A stretch of DNA of 64,000 nucleotides from Myxococcota bacterium (GTDB lineage: Bacteria > Myxococcota_A > UBA796 > UBA9615 > JAKLKC01), in NCBI GenBank assembly GCA_023150875.1, contig JAKLKC010000021.1, forward strand, positions 1 through 64,000, read 5' to 3'. Positions 21,282-31,364 of this stretch are shown piece by piece. Made by a program: the position numbers and the translations under genes. Within the stretch, counting starts at the first letter, position 1. Every line of letters begins with the position of its first letter. The notes beneath the pieces were generated by a model, which saw only the letters and a program-made list of their open reading frames with translations, was not told the origin of the DNA and searched no databases.

Positions 21282-22244
21282 ATGCTGGCCCTCGGGGCCT
21301 GCCCGACCGCCTGCGCGGCGTCGCCGGCGGGGGAGTCCGGAGCGCCTCCGCCGGACGACCCACCCCCCTTGATCTCCGCCGAGGAGGCGGGTCGCCACCT
21401 CGGCGGCGGGCGGGTGGTCTTCGTGGATGCCCGGGAGGGTCTCCTGCCCCTGGCGGCTCGGGTCCCGGGGGCGCGACACGGTCGCTGGAAGGACTTCGTG
21501 GACCCCGACGCCCCGTCCCCCTCGGGCCTCCTGGACCGGGACCCCACGCGCCTCGGCGCGCGGATCTCATCCCTGGGGATCGGCGAGGACACATGGGTCA
21601 TCGCCTACGGCGACCCGGGCCGGGGGTGGGGCGAGGAGGGGCGATTCTTCTGGATGATGGACGCCGTCGGCCATCGCCGGACGTCGGTGATCGACGGCGG
21701 CTTCCCGGCCTGGAGGGCCGCCGGCCTCCCCGTCGCCCGCTCCTGGGTGTCCGCGGTGGCGGACCTGCCCCCCTATCCGGTGCGGCCCAGGCCTGAGGTC
21801 GTCGAGACCTCCGCCCGCATCGCCGCCGCCCTGAAGCCGGGGGGGGCTTCCGCCGCCGGGCCGGTGATCGTCGACACCCGCGCTCCCGACGAGTACGCCG
21901 GCGCGACCCCCCACGGCGAGCGCAGGGGAGGGCGGATCCCCGGGTCCCGCTCGTTCTGGTACCGGCGGTTCCTGGGGGACGACGGGAAGCTCCGGCCCCG
22001 CGGGGCTCTCCTCGCCGAGCTGGCCGAGTCCGGGATCGTCCCGGAGCGCCGGGTGGTCGCCTACTGCACGGGCGGGGTCCGATCGGGCTTCGCGTTCCTC
22101 GCCCTGCGAGCCCTCGGCTTCCCGGACGTCGCCAACTACGACGGGTCGTTCTGGGAGTGGTCGGCGGACCCCTCCCTGCCGGTGGAGGGTGGGGGCAGGC
22201 CAGAGGACCCCCGGTCCCCGCCGGGGCCGAGCACCCCGCGGTAG
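21282..22244 (+). CDS. Two-domain rhodanese-like sulfurtransferase, probably exported
   Basis: Two tandem rhodanese domains. The first (GRVVFVDAREGLLPLAARVPGARH, then TWVIAYGD) lacks the active Cys, as is usual. The second ends with the active-site loop YCTGGVRSGF holding the catalytic Cys. The family moves sulfur from thiosulfate or mercaptopyruvate to an acceptor. The N-terminus is uncertain. The ATG at 21282 gives MLALGACPTAC, which looks like the end of a lipoprotein signal, so translation may begin upstream. In-frame ATG 21108 or TTG 21114 would overlap the divergent neighbour by about 15 bases. The last 109 bases overlap the 3' end of the convergent glycosyltransferase. Confidence 0.82.
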   Translation: MLALGACPTACAASPAGESGAPPPDDPPPLISAEEAGRHLGGGRVVFVDAREGLLPLAARVPGARHGRWKDFVDPDAPSPSGLLDRDPTRLGARISSLGIGEDTWVIAYGDPGRGWGEEGRFFWMMDAVGHRRTSVIDGGFPAWRAAGLPVARSWVSAVADLPPYPVRPRPEVVETSARIAAALKPGGASAAGPVIVDTRAPDEYAGATPHGERRGGRIPGSRSFWYRRFLGDDGKLRPRGALLAELAESGIVPERRVVAYCTGGVRSGFAFLALRALGFPDVANYDGSFWEWSADPSLPVEGGGRPEDPRSPPGPSTPR

Positions 22245-23329
22245 ACGGAGAGCGTCTCGTCGGCGACGCGCTCCCAGGCGAATTCCCGGAGCACCCGCGC
22301 CCTCGCCCTCTCGCCCATCCGGCGCGCTTCTTCGGGATCGGCCTCCAGCGAGGCCATCGCCCGCGCGAGGTCCTCCGGCGAGCCCACCGGCACCACCAGG
22401 CCCGACGGGAGGACGCCGTCCCCGGCCATCTCCCGCAGGACCGGGATGTCCGAGACGACGGAGGGGCGCGCCTCGGCCATCGCCTCCAGGAGCGAGAGGG
22501 GGTGGCCCTCGACGGCGGAGGGGAGCAGGAAGGCGAACGCGTTGCGGAGCAACCATCGCTTCTGCGGGCCCAGCACCGCGCCGGTGACCACCACCCTGGG
22601 GTCCTGGGCGGCGGCGGCCTCGATGGCGCGGTCGAGCCGCGGCATCCCCCCGCTCGGGCCCGCGAGGACGAGGCGGCGGTGGGTCGCCAGCCGCCGGAAG
22701 GCCTCGATCAGCGTGAGCAGGCCCTTCTCCGGGACCCGGCGGCCCAGGGCCAGGAAGTACCCTCCCGGCTGGACGGGGAGGGGAGGGGGCACCGCGGCCC
22801 CGCCGTCCGCGTCGACACCGTTGGGGATGTGGAGGGCCTGGCCGGGCCGGAGGGTCTCGCAGCGGGCCCACAGCTCCCGCGAGACCACGATGGTCCGGCT
22901 CGGGAAGGTCAGGGCCGCCTTCTCTCCGGCCCGAAGCGCGGCCCGCGCCACCGGCCCCCACTTTTCCCTGGCCCAGTCCAGGCCGTGCAGCGTCGCCACC
23001 GCCGGGACTCCGGCGAGCCACGGGAGCGCCGAGAAGGCCGCGGGCCCCATGGCGTGGAAGTGGATGATGTCGAACCGCCCCAGCATGGCCAATGGCGTGG
23101 CGGCCGCGGTGTAGGCGAAGGTCTCCAGCCCCCGGAACGGGGGCGAGGGGAGCCGCACCTGCTGGACCCCCGGGCCGAGGGCGTGGGACTCCCCCGCGTA
23201 GCGGCGGCGGCAGAACAGCGTGACCCGCACGCCGCGTCCCGCGAGGCGTGGAGCCAGGGCGCGCACGGCGGACTCGATCCCCCCGAGCCCCTCCTCCGCC
23301 GCGCGGAGGCCGATCATCGCGACGCGCAC
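22136..23329 (-). CDS. GT4-family glycosyltransferase
   Basis: A 397-residue retaining glycosyltransferase with a GT-B fold. The N-terminal domain has GLGGIESAVRALAPRLAGRG (substrate loop) and HFHAMGPAAFSALPW. The C-terminal nucleotide-sugar half has YFLALGRRVPEKGL and the E-x7-E-type motif SAVEGHPLSLLEAMAEARP. It probably builds a surface or capsular glycan, but the sugar and acceptor cannot be told. It stands alone. The C-terminal 35 or so residues (Pro/Ser-rich) run into the coding region of the convergent rhodanese gene, so the true end may be functionally dispensable. Confidence 0.88.
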   Translation of the reverse strand: MRVAMIGLRAAEEGLGGIESAVRALAPRLAGRGVRVTLFCRRRYAGESHALGPGVQQVRLPSPPFRGLETFAYTAAATPLAMLGRFDIIHFHAMGPAAFSALPWLAGVPAVATLHGLDWAREKWGPVARAALRAGEKAALTFPSRTIVVSRELWARCETLRPGQALHIPNGVDADGGAAVPPPLPVQPGGYFLALGRRVPEKGLLTLIEAFRRLATHRRLVLAGPSGGMPRLDRAIEAAAAQDPRVVVTGAVLGPQKRWLLRNAFAFLLPSAVEGHPLSLLEAMAEARPSVVSDIPVLREMAGDGVLPSGLVVPVGSPEDLARAMASLEADPEEARRMGERARARVLREFAWERVADETLSVYRGVLGPGGDRGSSGLPPPSTGREGSADHSQNDPS

Positions 23330-23445
23330 CGCACTCCACCGGGCCGGTCGAACCCCTCCGGCCGGCGCGGTATTATAGTGGCTGCACTCGCAGCGGGACC
23401 GGGACGCGAAGGGAACCCCCGGGGCGCGAGCAGGAGGTGTCCGGC

Positions 23446-24414
23446 GTGGGTCGGCTCGCGGGTCGCGATGGCAGCCGGGGCGGGGCTGGCCGTCGCCTGG
23501 TGCCCCGGCAGCGCCTGATGCTGCTGCTCTTCCTCGCCTTCCTGGTCTTCGTCGCCGATCGCTGGTGGCGGGATAGGGTCGATTTCTCGGGCGGGGAGCC
23601 CATCCGAGTGCTGGTCCTGGAGCTGGTCCCGCCCGGGGTGGGCGCCAGCGCAGAGCTCCTGGCCTTCAACGGCCATCCCGTGCTCCCGGAGAGCCCCGCC
23701 GTCACCGTGGATGCCATCGGGGAGTTCTACGAACGGGAGTACCGGCGCTACCAACCGAAGGGGCAGCCGGTGGTGGAGGTCACGGTGTCGGGGCCCCACG
23801 AGGTCAGGGTCGATCCCCCCGACGTGGACGATCCTTCGATCTCCTCCGCCGTGCGCCTCTGGCGGAGCCTGACCTATTACTGGTACTTCCGGTCCCTCGG
23901 GCGGACCCTGGGCGTCGACTTCGACCGCTTCGACATCCGCCTCGTGGCCCTGTTCGCCCCCGCCGGGGACTCGGGCCAGCGGGAGGCGGAGTCCATGGCG
24001 TCGCGCAAGCAGCGGTTCGGCGTGGTGCACCTGGACCTGGCGGGGGACTGGTTCTACGCGCTGCTCACCCTGATCCACGAGATGGGCCACACCCTCGGCG
24101 CCAGCGACAAGTACGACGAGCAGTACCTGGGGGCCTGGCCCTACGGGTTCGCCGAGCCCGACCGGCGGCCGCCCTTCCCCCAGGTCCACGCCGAGGTCAT
24201 GGCGGTGGACGTCCCCATCTCCGCGACCGCGGAGAGGGAGCCGGCCTCCCTCGACGAAGTCCAGATCGGCATGAAGTCCGCGTGGGAGTTCGGCTGGGTC
24301 GACCAGGCCCGGTTCGATGCCTTCTACGCGCCCCTGCCGGCATCCCCGCCCGAGGACGCGGGGGCTCCCCCCGCAGGCGCGCGGTCGGCGGGAGGTCCGG
24401 CGGCCACGGATTGA
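23446..24414 (+). CDS. Membrane-anchored HExxH zinc metalloprotease-like protein
   Basis: A 322-residue protein with one N-terminal transmembrane anchor (LMLLLFLAFLVFVADRWW), then an extracytoplasmic domain. The zinc signature LIHEMGHTLGASDKYDEQY (HExxH with a downstream acidic DKYDE cluster) lies near residue 210. The GTG at 23446 is set by AGGAGG at 23432-23437, eight bases upstream. A TATTATAGT box at 23371-23379 is a good -10. An open frame extends further upstream but lacks a ribosome site. The substrate is unknown. The family could be an archaemetzincin or an M6-like orphan. The stop codon overlaps the -35 box of the pal promoter. Confidence 0.78.
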   Translation: MGRLAGRDGSRGGAGRRLVPRQRLMLLLFLAFLVFVADRWWRDRVDFSGGEPIRVLVLELVPPGVGASAELLAFNGHPVLPESPAVTVDAIGEFYEREYRRYQPKGQPVVEVTVSGPHEVRVDPPDVDDPSISSAVRLWRSLTYYWYFRSLGRTLGVDFDRFDIRLVALFAPAGDSGQREAESMASRKQRFGVVHLDLAGDWFYALLTLIHEMGHTLGASDKYDEQYLGAWPYGFAEPDRRPPFPQVHAEVMAVDVPISATAEREPASLDEVQIGMKSAWEFGWVDQARFDAFYAPLPASPPEDAGAPPAGARSAGGPAATD

Positions 24415-24440
24415 CACGCTCGGACCACCCACTGTAGCCT
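24411..24440 (+). promoter_or_regulatory. Sigma-70-like promoter for pal
   Basis: TTGACA at 24411-24416 is followed after 16 bases by TGTAGC (24433-24438), or after 18 bases by TAGCCT. The -35 overlaps the stop codon of the metalloprotease-like gene. It leaves a leader of about 100 bases before the pal ATG. Confidence 0.6.
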
Positions 24441-24536
24441 TCCGGGCCCGTCCGACGCTGGAGCGCCTCCCCAGGGCCCTTCCCGATCGGGGAAGGGGTG
24501 GCAGGCCGTCGGTGTCGTCGGTGGGGAAGGCCGACC

Positions 24537-25271
24537 ATGAAGACGCCCACATCTCGTCGATTGATCCTGATCGCCCAAGTCCTTCTGCTGCTCCTCGTGG
24601 CGAGCTGCGAGGCGTGCAAGAAGAAGCCGCCGGCACCGGACCCGGAGCCGGAGCCGGTGCGCGCCCGCCTCTCCGTCGCGTCGGTCACCCCTTCCTCCAT
24701 GGAGGAGGCGGCCGCGACCGACGTCACCATCGAGGGCGAGGAGTTCCACCACGGCGCCTCCGTCGACTTCGGCGGCTATCGGGCCGGTGACGTGGTCGTC
24801 GTGGACGGGGGTACCATCCGCGCCACCGTCCCCGGCTCCCTTCCGGCGGGCAGCCACGACGTCCGGGTCACCAACTCGGACGGGAGCTCCGCCTTGCTCC
24901 GGGGCGGATTCACGGTCCGGCCCCGGCAGCAGGCGGAGTGCACCCTGGATCGGATCTACTTCGGCTACGACAAGTCCGACCTCGACGACGCCAGCCGGAG
25001 CGCCATCTCGGCGGCGGCTCGCTGCATCCAGCAGAGGGGTTACAGCAGGGTGGTGATCGAGGGCCACGCCGACGAGCGTGGCGAGACGGACTACAACCTG
25101 GCGCTGGGCCAGCGCCGCGCCGACAGCGTCAAGAGGTACCTCATCGACCTGGGGGTCAGCGCCTCCGTCCTCACCACCCTCTCCTACGGCGAGGAGAAGC
25201 CCATCGACACCCGGTCCGGCGAGGACGCCTGGTCCAGGAACCGCAGGGCCGAGCTGGTCCCGGGCCGTTGA
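24537..25271 (+). CDS. pal: Pal-like OmpA-domain lipoprotein with IPT/TIG domain
   Basis: Peptidoglycan-associated outer-membrane lipoprotein. The signal peptide ends in the lipobox LVASC. Residues about 45-135 form an Ig-like IPT/TIG domain (VTPSSMEEAAATDVTIEGEEF... GSHDVRVTNSDGSS). Residues about 145-244 are the OmpA peptidoglycan-binding domain: IYFGYDKSDLDDASR, VIEGHADERGETDYNLALGQRRADSV, then NRRAEL. The ATG at 24537 follows GGGAAGG. Classical Pal lacks the TIG domain, so this is an extended form. It precedes a CpoB-like gene, as in tol-pal clusters. tolB and tolQRA are not in the window. Confidence 0.87.
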   Translation: MKTPTSRRLILIAQVLLLLLVASCEACKKKPPAPDPEPEPVRARLSVASVTPSSMEEAAATDVTIEGEEFHHGASVDFGGYRAGDVVVVDGGTIRATVPGSLPAGSHDVRVTNSDGSSALLRGGFTVRPRQQAECTLDRIYFGYDKSDLDDASRSAISAAARCIQQRGYSRVVIEGHADERGETDYNLALGQRRADSVKRYLIDLGVSASVLTTLSYGEEKPIDTRSGEDAWSRNRRAELVPGR

Positions 25272-25450
25272 GCGGGCGCCGCGGGCGGGCGTCACGGCGG
25301 GGTGGTGTCACCTCCCCAGGACCGCGCCGCCGGAGGAGTCGCCGCGACGGGGACGGGCTCGCCCGGCGCCGGTCGGGTGCGGAGGAGAGAGACGCGAGCG
25401 CCCGGCCGCACGACCACCGGATCCACCCGGTCCTCGGAGCCTGCAGGAGC

Positions 25451-26425
25451 ATGCGATACCCCGTCATCCTCGTCGTCCTGTCCACCCTTCTCGCGGCCTC
25501 CGCCGGTGGGTGCGTCTATGACCGCACCGGACGCAGCGCTTCGGGGCGCATGCTGGCGGACGTGCAGGACGCACGGACCCGCCTGGTCACGGCCGAGGAG
25601 CGCCTCGCCCGGGAGGGGGCGCGCGTCGACGAGCTGGATCAGCGCACCCAGAACGTGGGCCGCCTGATCGCCAACTCCGGCGCCGACCTGCAGGCGTACT
25701 TCCAGTCCGTCCAAGGGATCCAGGGAGAGCTGAGCTCGCTGCGCCAGGACCTGGGCAAGCAGGGCCAGAGCGTCGCGGACCTCGACGCCCGCATCGTCGA
25801 GATCGACGAGCGGCTGGCCGCCATCGAGGACCGCGCCGCGCCGCCGGCCGACAAGGACGGCGGCCGGCAGCGCATCAAGGACAAGGCTCCGGCTCCCTCC
25901 GGGCCGGCGGAGGGCAAGCCCGCCTCCGGCGGAGCCACGGGAGGCGGGGGCAAGGCCGCGGAACCCCAGCCCGCTCCCGCCTCCGGTGTCTCCGTTTCCC
26001 CCCCCGCCACGCCCGCGGGGGAGGAGCCCACGTCTCTCCAGATCGGTGCCGATGACCTCTTCGTGCGGGCGCTCGCCCAGGTCCGGGACCAGAAATGGGG
26101 GGCCGCGAGCGCCTCCCTCCAGTCCTTCCTGGAACGTTTCCCGGCCCACGCGCAGGTCGGGCAGGCGCGCTTCCTCCTGGCCGAGTGCCTGTTCAACCTG
26201 GGGGAGTACCGCCTGGCGGTCCAGCGCTACCAGGAGTACATCGACGCCCAGCCGGGCGCCCCGGACAAGCCCAAGGCGATGCTCCGGCAGGGACAGGCGT
26301 TCATCCAGATGGGTGGGCGCGACAACCTTGACGCCGCCCGCCTCTTCCTCTCCGACCTGGTGGAGGGCTTCCCGGGGAGCCCCGAGGCCGCGCGGGCCCG
26401 CGAGGAGCTGGCGCGCCTGAAGTGA
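25451..26425 (+). CDS. cpoB: CpoB/YbgF-like Tol-Pal periplasmic protein
   Basis: A 324-residue exported protein. The signal peptide ends with a Cys (ASAGGCVYD), so it may be a lipoprotein. Residues about 35-130 are a coiled coil (TAEERLAREGARVDELDQRTQ... DARIVEIDERLAAIED). A Pro/Gly/Ala linker follows to about residue 195. The C-terminal TPR domain has LFVRALAQVRDQKWGAASASLQSFLERFPAHAQVGQARFLLAECLFNLGEYRLAVQRYQEYI. This order is that of CpoB, which couples peptidoglycan synthesis with outer-membrane constriction through Tol-Pal. The ATG is placed after CAGGAG. It lies 180 bases after pal. Confidence 0.87.
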   Translation: MRYPVILVVLSTLLAASAGGCVYDRTGRSASGRMLADVQDARTRLVTAEERLAREGARVDELDQRTQNVGRLIANSGADLQAYFQSVQGIQGELSSLRQDLGKQGQSVADLDARIVEIDERLAAIEDRAAPPADKDGGRQRIKDKAPAPSGPAEGKPASGGATGGGGKAAEPQPAPASGVSVSPPATPAGEEPTSLQIGADDLFVRALAQVRDQKWGAASASLQSFLERFPAHAQVGQARFLLAECLFNLGEYRLAVQRYQEYIDAQPGAPDKPKAMLRQGQAFIQMGGRDNLDAARLFLSDLVEGFPGSPEAARAREELARLK

Positions 26426-26528
26426 GCCTCCGAGGCCCCGGCGGGGTCTCGTCGCACCCCTCCCCCCGCTCCGCCCTCCATCCAGATCCGGAGCGCCTCC
26501 CATCCCCCTCCGGGCCCCCTCGCCGTCC

Positions 26529-26556
26529 TTGACATCCTCCAGACCGCCGTTATCAT
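26529..26556 (+). promoter_or_regulatory. Sigma-70 promoter for metK
   Basis: TTGACA at 26529-26534, a 16-base spacer, then TATCAT at 26551-26556. It leaves an untranslated leader of about 100 bases before metK. I could not recognise a SAM-riboswitch consensus in that leader. Confidence 0.65.
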
Positions 26557-26661
26557 CGGCGCCTTCCCAGATCCCCGCCCCATCCCGGGGGGGACGCGGC
26601 GCCGGGACGCCGATCACTGCGTACCGCCCGCGCCGGACCTAACGGAACTGCTGGAGACCGA

Positions 26662-27828
<1,167 letters not shown>

Positions 27829-27972
27829 GCCCTCCGCAGGTCCGAGGTCGTCCTCCCCCCGTCCGCTCGCCTTATCGGCGACAGGCCCGCCCCGCCACCG
27901 CCCCCTCCCATAAGGGGCGCTTATCGACGGATTCGCCAACATTCCTGCGGGCTTCCGTGATTCGGCGCAGCC

Positions 27973-28001
27973 TTGACACGGCGGTCCGCAAGTCGTAGAC
28001 C
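27973..28001 (+). promoter_or_regulatory. Sigma-70-like promoter for sdhCDAB
   Basis: TTGACA at 27973-27978, a 17-base spacer, then TAGACC at 27996-28001, about 48 bases before the sdhC ATG. Upstream, ATAAG-GGGCG-CTTAT (27911-27925) is a small perfect inverted repeat that could bind a regulator, but I do not recognise it. Confidence 0.6.
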
Positions 28002-28048
28002 GGTCCGGTCCCCGCCTGCACCCACAGACCCCGTCCGGGAGGCCGCGG

Positions 28049-28405
28049 ATGTTCCTCCGCTACAAGTGGGAGACCGGCATGCTCGCCTGGGCGATGCACC
28101 GGCTCACCGGCGTCGCCGTCACCTTCTACCTGTTCCTGCACGTCTACACGATGACCAAGCTGCATGACGGCGAGGCGGCCTACAACACGGCCGTCAGCGC
28201 CTTCAGCCAGCCGATGTGGAAGGCCGCGGAGGCCCTCCTCTTCGGCGCCGTGCTGTACCACGCCGTCAACGGGGTCCGCATCGTGCTGGTGGACTTCTTC
28301 GGCGCCGCCCGCCAGCAGCGGCGCCTCTTCTGGGGGATGATGGGCGCCTCGGCGGCGGCCTTCGTCCTCGGCTCCTGGCTCATCATCTCCCACGCGGTCC
28401 ACTGA
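28049..28405 (+). CDS. sdhC: Succinate dehydrogenase cytochrome b subunit
   Basis: A 118-residue membrane anchor with three hydrophobic helices. The first carries the family signature WAMHRLTGVAVTFYLFLHV (Ser/Arg region near the quinone site and a His that may ligate heme b). AVLYHAVNGVRIVLVDF follows in the second helix. The ATG is preceded by GGGAGG. It is the first gene of sdhCDAB. The short N-terminus suggests a SdhC/SdhD two-subunit anchor, not the single five-helix subunit. Confidence 0.9.
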   Translation: MFLRYKWETGMLAWAMHRLTGVAVTFYLFLHVYTMTKLHDGEAAYNTAVSAFSQPMWKAAEALLFGAVLYHAVNGVRIVLVDFFGAARQQRRLFWGMMGASAAAFVLGSWLIISHAVH

Positions 28406-28418
28406 CCGGGGAGGCATC

Positions 28419-28829
28419 ATGGCCGTTCGCGCCACCGGCAACGCGGGTCACTGGTCCTGGTACTTCCAGCGGGTCACGGGCATCGCCCTGGTCCTGACCC
28501 TGGCCGCCCACTTCGCGGTCAACCACTTCATGAGGCCGCCGGAGGCCGGCGGGGCGGACTGGGCCGGCTCGCTGTACCACGCGGCCGTGCTTCGCCTCTC
28601 GAACCCGCTTTACAAGGGCTTCGAGCTCACCTTCCTCATGCTGGCGACGTACCACGCCTGCAACGGGCTGTGGGCCATCGGCCGGGACGTCGTCACGCGG
28701 CCCCTCGCCCGCACCGCCCTCTTCATGCTCATCGTGCTGGCCGGCTTCGCGCTCGCCGTGGTCGGGTGGACGGCGATCCTGCCGATCGACCAGGACTGGC
28801 TCGCCCGGGGCGCGGCGGCGACCCAGTGA
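28419..28829 (+). CDS. sdhD: Succinate dehydrogenase membrane anchor subunit
   Basis: A 136-residue, three-helix membrane subunit. The first helix has WYFQRVTGIALVLTLAAHFAVNHF, the second FELTFLMLATYHACNGLWAIGRDV, and the third FMLIVLAGFALAVVGWTAILPI. With SdhC it anchors the SdhAB catalytic dimer and forms the quinone site, expected here to reduce menaquinone. It starts 13 bases after sdhC and ends 43 bases before sdhA. Confidence 0.88.
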   Translation: MAVRATGNAGHWSWYFQRVTGIALVLTLAAHFAVNHFMRPPEAGGADWAGSLYHAAVLRLSNPLYKGFELTFLMLATYHACNGLWAIGRDVVTRPLARTALFMLIVLAGFALAVVGWTAILPIDQDWLARGAAATQ

Positions 28830-28872
28830 CCGCCCCATCGCGGCGCTCCCCGAGACCGCCTGCGGAGCCGAG

Positions 28873-30597
28873 ATGATCTTCAAGCACGACGTCCTCATCA
28901 TCGGCGGCGGCCTCGCGGGCTCCCGCGCCGCCATCGAGATGGCGGGCAGCGGCGCAGACGTCGCCGTCCTGACCAAGGTGTACGCCACCCGCTCCCACTC
29001 CTGCGCGGCCCAGGGGGGGATCTCCGCTGCCCTGGGCAACCGCGAGGAGGACAACTGGCTCTGGCACGCCTTCGACACGGTGAAGGGCAGTGACTACCTC
29101 GGCGATCAGGACGCGATCGAGGTCATGTGCCACGACGCCATCCGCACGATCTACGAGCTGGAGCACATGGGCGTGCCCTTCAGCCGCACCGAGGAAGGGC
29201 GCATCGACCAGCGCCCCTTCGGAGGCCACACGCGGAACTTCGGCGAGAGGGCGGTGCGCCGCGCCTGCTACGCCGCCGACCGCACCGGCCACGTCATGCT
29301 CCACACCCTCGTCGAGGGGTGCATCGGTCGGGGCGTGCGCTTCTACCACGAGTTCCAGGTGCTGGACCTCGTCTTCAACGACGGCGTCTGCTGCGGCGTC
29401 GTGGCGTACGAGATCAAGACCGGCCGCCTCCACACCTTCCACGCCCGCGCCGTCCTGCTGGCCACCGGCGGCTACGGCAAGGCCTTCCGGGTGACCAGCA
29501 ACGGCATGGCGAACACCGGCGACGGCTTCGCCTGGCCCTACCGCCACGGGATCCCGCTGGAGGACATGGAGTTCGTCCAGTTCCACCCCACGGGGATCCA
29601 CGGCTTCGGAATCCTCCTGTCCGAGGCGGCCCGCGGGGAGGGCGGGATCCTCCGGAACAAGGACGGCGAGCGCTTCATGGAGCGATACGCCCCGACCGTG
29701 AAGGACCTCGCCCCCCGCGACATGGTGAGCCGGGCGATCCGTACCGAGATCAAGGAGGGGCGCGGGTTCCCCGGCGAGTACGTCGTGCTGGACCTCACCC
29801 ACCTGGGCAAGGACCACATCGAGTCGAAGCTCCCGGACATCACCAGCTTCTGCCGGATCTACATGGGGATCGATCCCGTGGAGAAGCCCGTGCCCATTCA
29901 CCCCACCGCCCACTACGCCATGGGTGGGGTGCCCACGGACATCGACGGGCGCGTCGTGAAGGACGCCGCGAACACGCCGGTGCCGGGCCTGTGGGCGGCG
30001 GGGGAGGTCGCCTGCGTCTCCGTGCACGGCGCCAACCGCCTGGGCACCAACAGCCTGCTCGACACCGTGGTGTTCGGCCGTCGGGGCGGGAAGTCCATCA
30101 AGCAGACCCTCCCGGGGCTCGAGTGGACCCCCCTCCCCGAGGATCCCGAGGCCACCGTCCGCGACCACATCGCCCGCGTCAAGGCCGGCACCGGAGAGCT
30201 CGCGGCCCCGATCCGCAAGGAGTTGGGCGAGACGATGATGAACGACTGCTCGGTGTACCGCGACGAGGCGGGCCTCACGGCGTGCGTGGCGAAGGTGCGG
30301 GAACTCCGGGAGCGGTACCGGAGCGTGCGGGTCAGCGACAAGGGCGACGTGTTCAACACCGATCTGCTGGAGGCCATCGAGCTCGGGAGCCTCATCGACG
30401 TCGCCGAGGGCATCGCCACCGCGGCCCTGCACCGGACCGAGAGCCGGGGGGCCCACTCCCGCATGGACCACCCCGACCGGGACGACACGAACTGGCTGAA
30501 GCACAGCCTGGTGTGGCGGGACGAGGACAGGGGATGCCGCGTCGGCGACAAGCCCGTGACCATCACCCGGTTCCAGCCCAAGCCGCGGAGCTACTGA
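28873..30597 (+). CDS. sdhA: Succinate dehydrogenase flavoprotein subunit
   Basis: Catalytic subunit oxidising succinate to fumarate, 574 residues. FAD-binding GGGLAGSRAAIEMA is at the N-terminus. The covalent-flavin His lies in RSHSCAAQGGISAAL. Active-site segments are FGGHTRNFGERAVRR, FHPTGIHG, SEAARGEGGILRN, THLGKDHIESKLP, HPTAHYAMGGVPTD and HGANRLGTNSLLDTVVFGR. It lies between sdhD and sdhB, and its TGA is two bases before the sdhB ATG. Fumarate reductase is a possible reverse role, but the TCA gene context favours succinate oxidation. Confidence 0.96.
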   Translation: MIFKHDVLIIGGGLAGSRAAIEMAGSGADVAVLTKVYATRSHSCAAQGGISAALGNREEDNWLWHAFDTVKGSDYLGDQDAIEVMCHDAIRTIYELEHMGVPFSRTEEGRIDQRPFGGHTRNFGERAVRRACYAADRTGHVMLHTLVEGCIGRGVRFYHEFQVLDLVFNDGVCCGVVAYEIKTGRLHTFHARAVLLATGGYGKAFRVTSNGMANTGDGFAWPYRHGIPLEDMEFVQFHPTGIHGFGILLSEAARGEGGILRNKDGERFMERYAPTVKDLAPRDMVSRAIRTEIKEGRGFPGEYVVLDLTHLGKDHIESKLPDITSFCRIYMGIDPVEKPVPIHPTAHYAMGGVPTDIDGRVVKDAANTPVPGLWAAGEVACVSVHGANRLGTNSLLDTVVFGRRGGKSIKQTLPGLEWTPLPEDPEATVRDHIARVKAGTGELAAPIRKELGETMMNDCSVYRDEAGLTACVAKVRELRERYRSVRVSDKGDVFNTDLLEAIELGSLIDVAEGIATAALHRTESRGAHSRMDHPDRDDTNWLKHSLVWRDEDRGCRVGDKPVTITRFQPKPRSY

Positions 30598-30599
30598 CG

Positions 30600-31304
30600 A
30601 TGGAAGTCTCCTTCGAGATCCTCCGCTTCGATCCGTCCCGGGACTCGTCCCCGCGCTACCAGACCTATCGCGTCGAGGCGGAGCCCAACTCCCGGATCCT
30701 CGACGTCCTGAACACCATCAAGTGGGAGCAGGACGGCACCCTCACCTATCGCCGCTCCTGCGCCCACGGCGTCTGCGGGTCCGACGCCGTGGTGATCAAC
30801 GGCAAGAACGGGCTCGCCTGCCAGCAGCTCCTGAAGAACTACGGGGGCCGCACCCGCTTCCGGATCGAGCCCCTGCCCGCTTTCCGGGTGATCAAGGACC
30901 TGGTGGTGGACATGGAGCCCTTCTTCCGCCACTACGAGCGGATCAAGCCGTACTTCGTCAACGAGAAGCCGCCCCCGGAGACGGAGCGCCTGCAGGACCC
31001 GGTCGACCGCGAGGCGATCGACGACGCCACCAAGTGCATCCTGTGTGGCGCCTGCACCGGATCGTGCCCTTCCTTCTGGAGCAATCAGCAGTACCTCGGT
31101 CCCGCGGCGTTGCTCAAGGCGTTCCGCTTCGTGTTCGACACCCGGGACACCGCGACCGACGAGCGGCTGAAGGTCGTCAACGACCAGGACGGCCTGTGGC
31201 GCTGCCACACCATCTTCAACTGCAACGCCTGCTGTCCGAAGGAGATCGACATCACGGACGCGATCTCCCGGCTGAAGGTGCTCGCGGTGCAGACCCGCCT
31301 CTGA
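30600..31304 (+). CDS. sdhB: Succinate dehydrogenase iron-sulfur subunit
   Basis: A 234-residue electron-transfer subunit. The [2Fe-2S] ligands lie in SCAHGVCGSD with the further Cys of NGLACQQL. The [4Fe-4S] and [3Fe-4S] ligands lie in CILCGACTGSCP and in CHTIFNCNACCPKEID. It passes electrons from SdhA to the quinone site. The ATG follows the sdhA stop by two bases, so the genes are translationally linked. It is the last gene of the sdh operon. Confidence 0.96.
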   Translation: MEVSFEILRFDPSRDSSPRYQTYRVEAEPNSRILDVLNTIKWEQDGTLTYRRSCAHGVCGSDAVVINGKNGLACQQLLKNYGGRTRFRIEPLPAFRVIKDLVVDMEPFFRHYERIKPYFVNEKPPPETERLQDPVDREAIDDATKCILCGACTGSCPSFWSNQQYLGPAALLKAFRFVFDTRDTATDERLKVVNDQDGLWRCHTIFNCNACCPKEIDITDAISRLKVLAVQTRL

Positions 31305-31364
31305 TCTCCTCCCGACCCTCGGATCTCTCCCCACCCGTTCATGTCGCCGTGCCGTCTCGCCAGG

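Noticed and set aside
26557-26661. SAM riboswitch in the metK leader
   Set aside because: I could not match conserved cores of known SAM riboswitches, and only ordinary GC hairpins are present.
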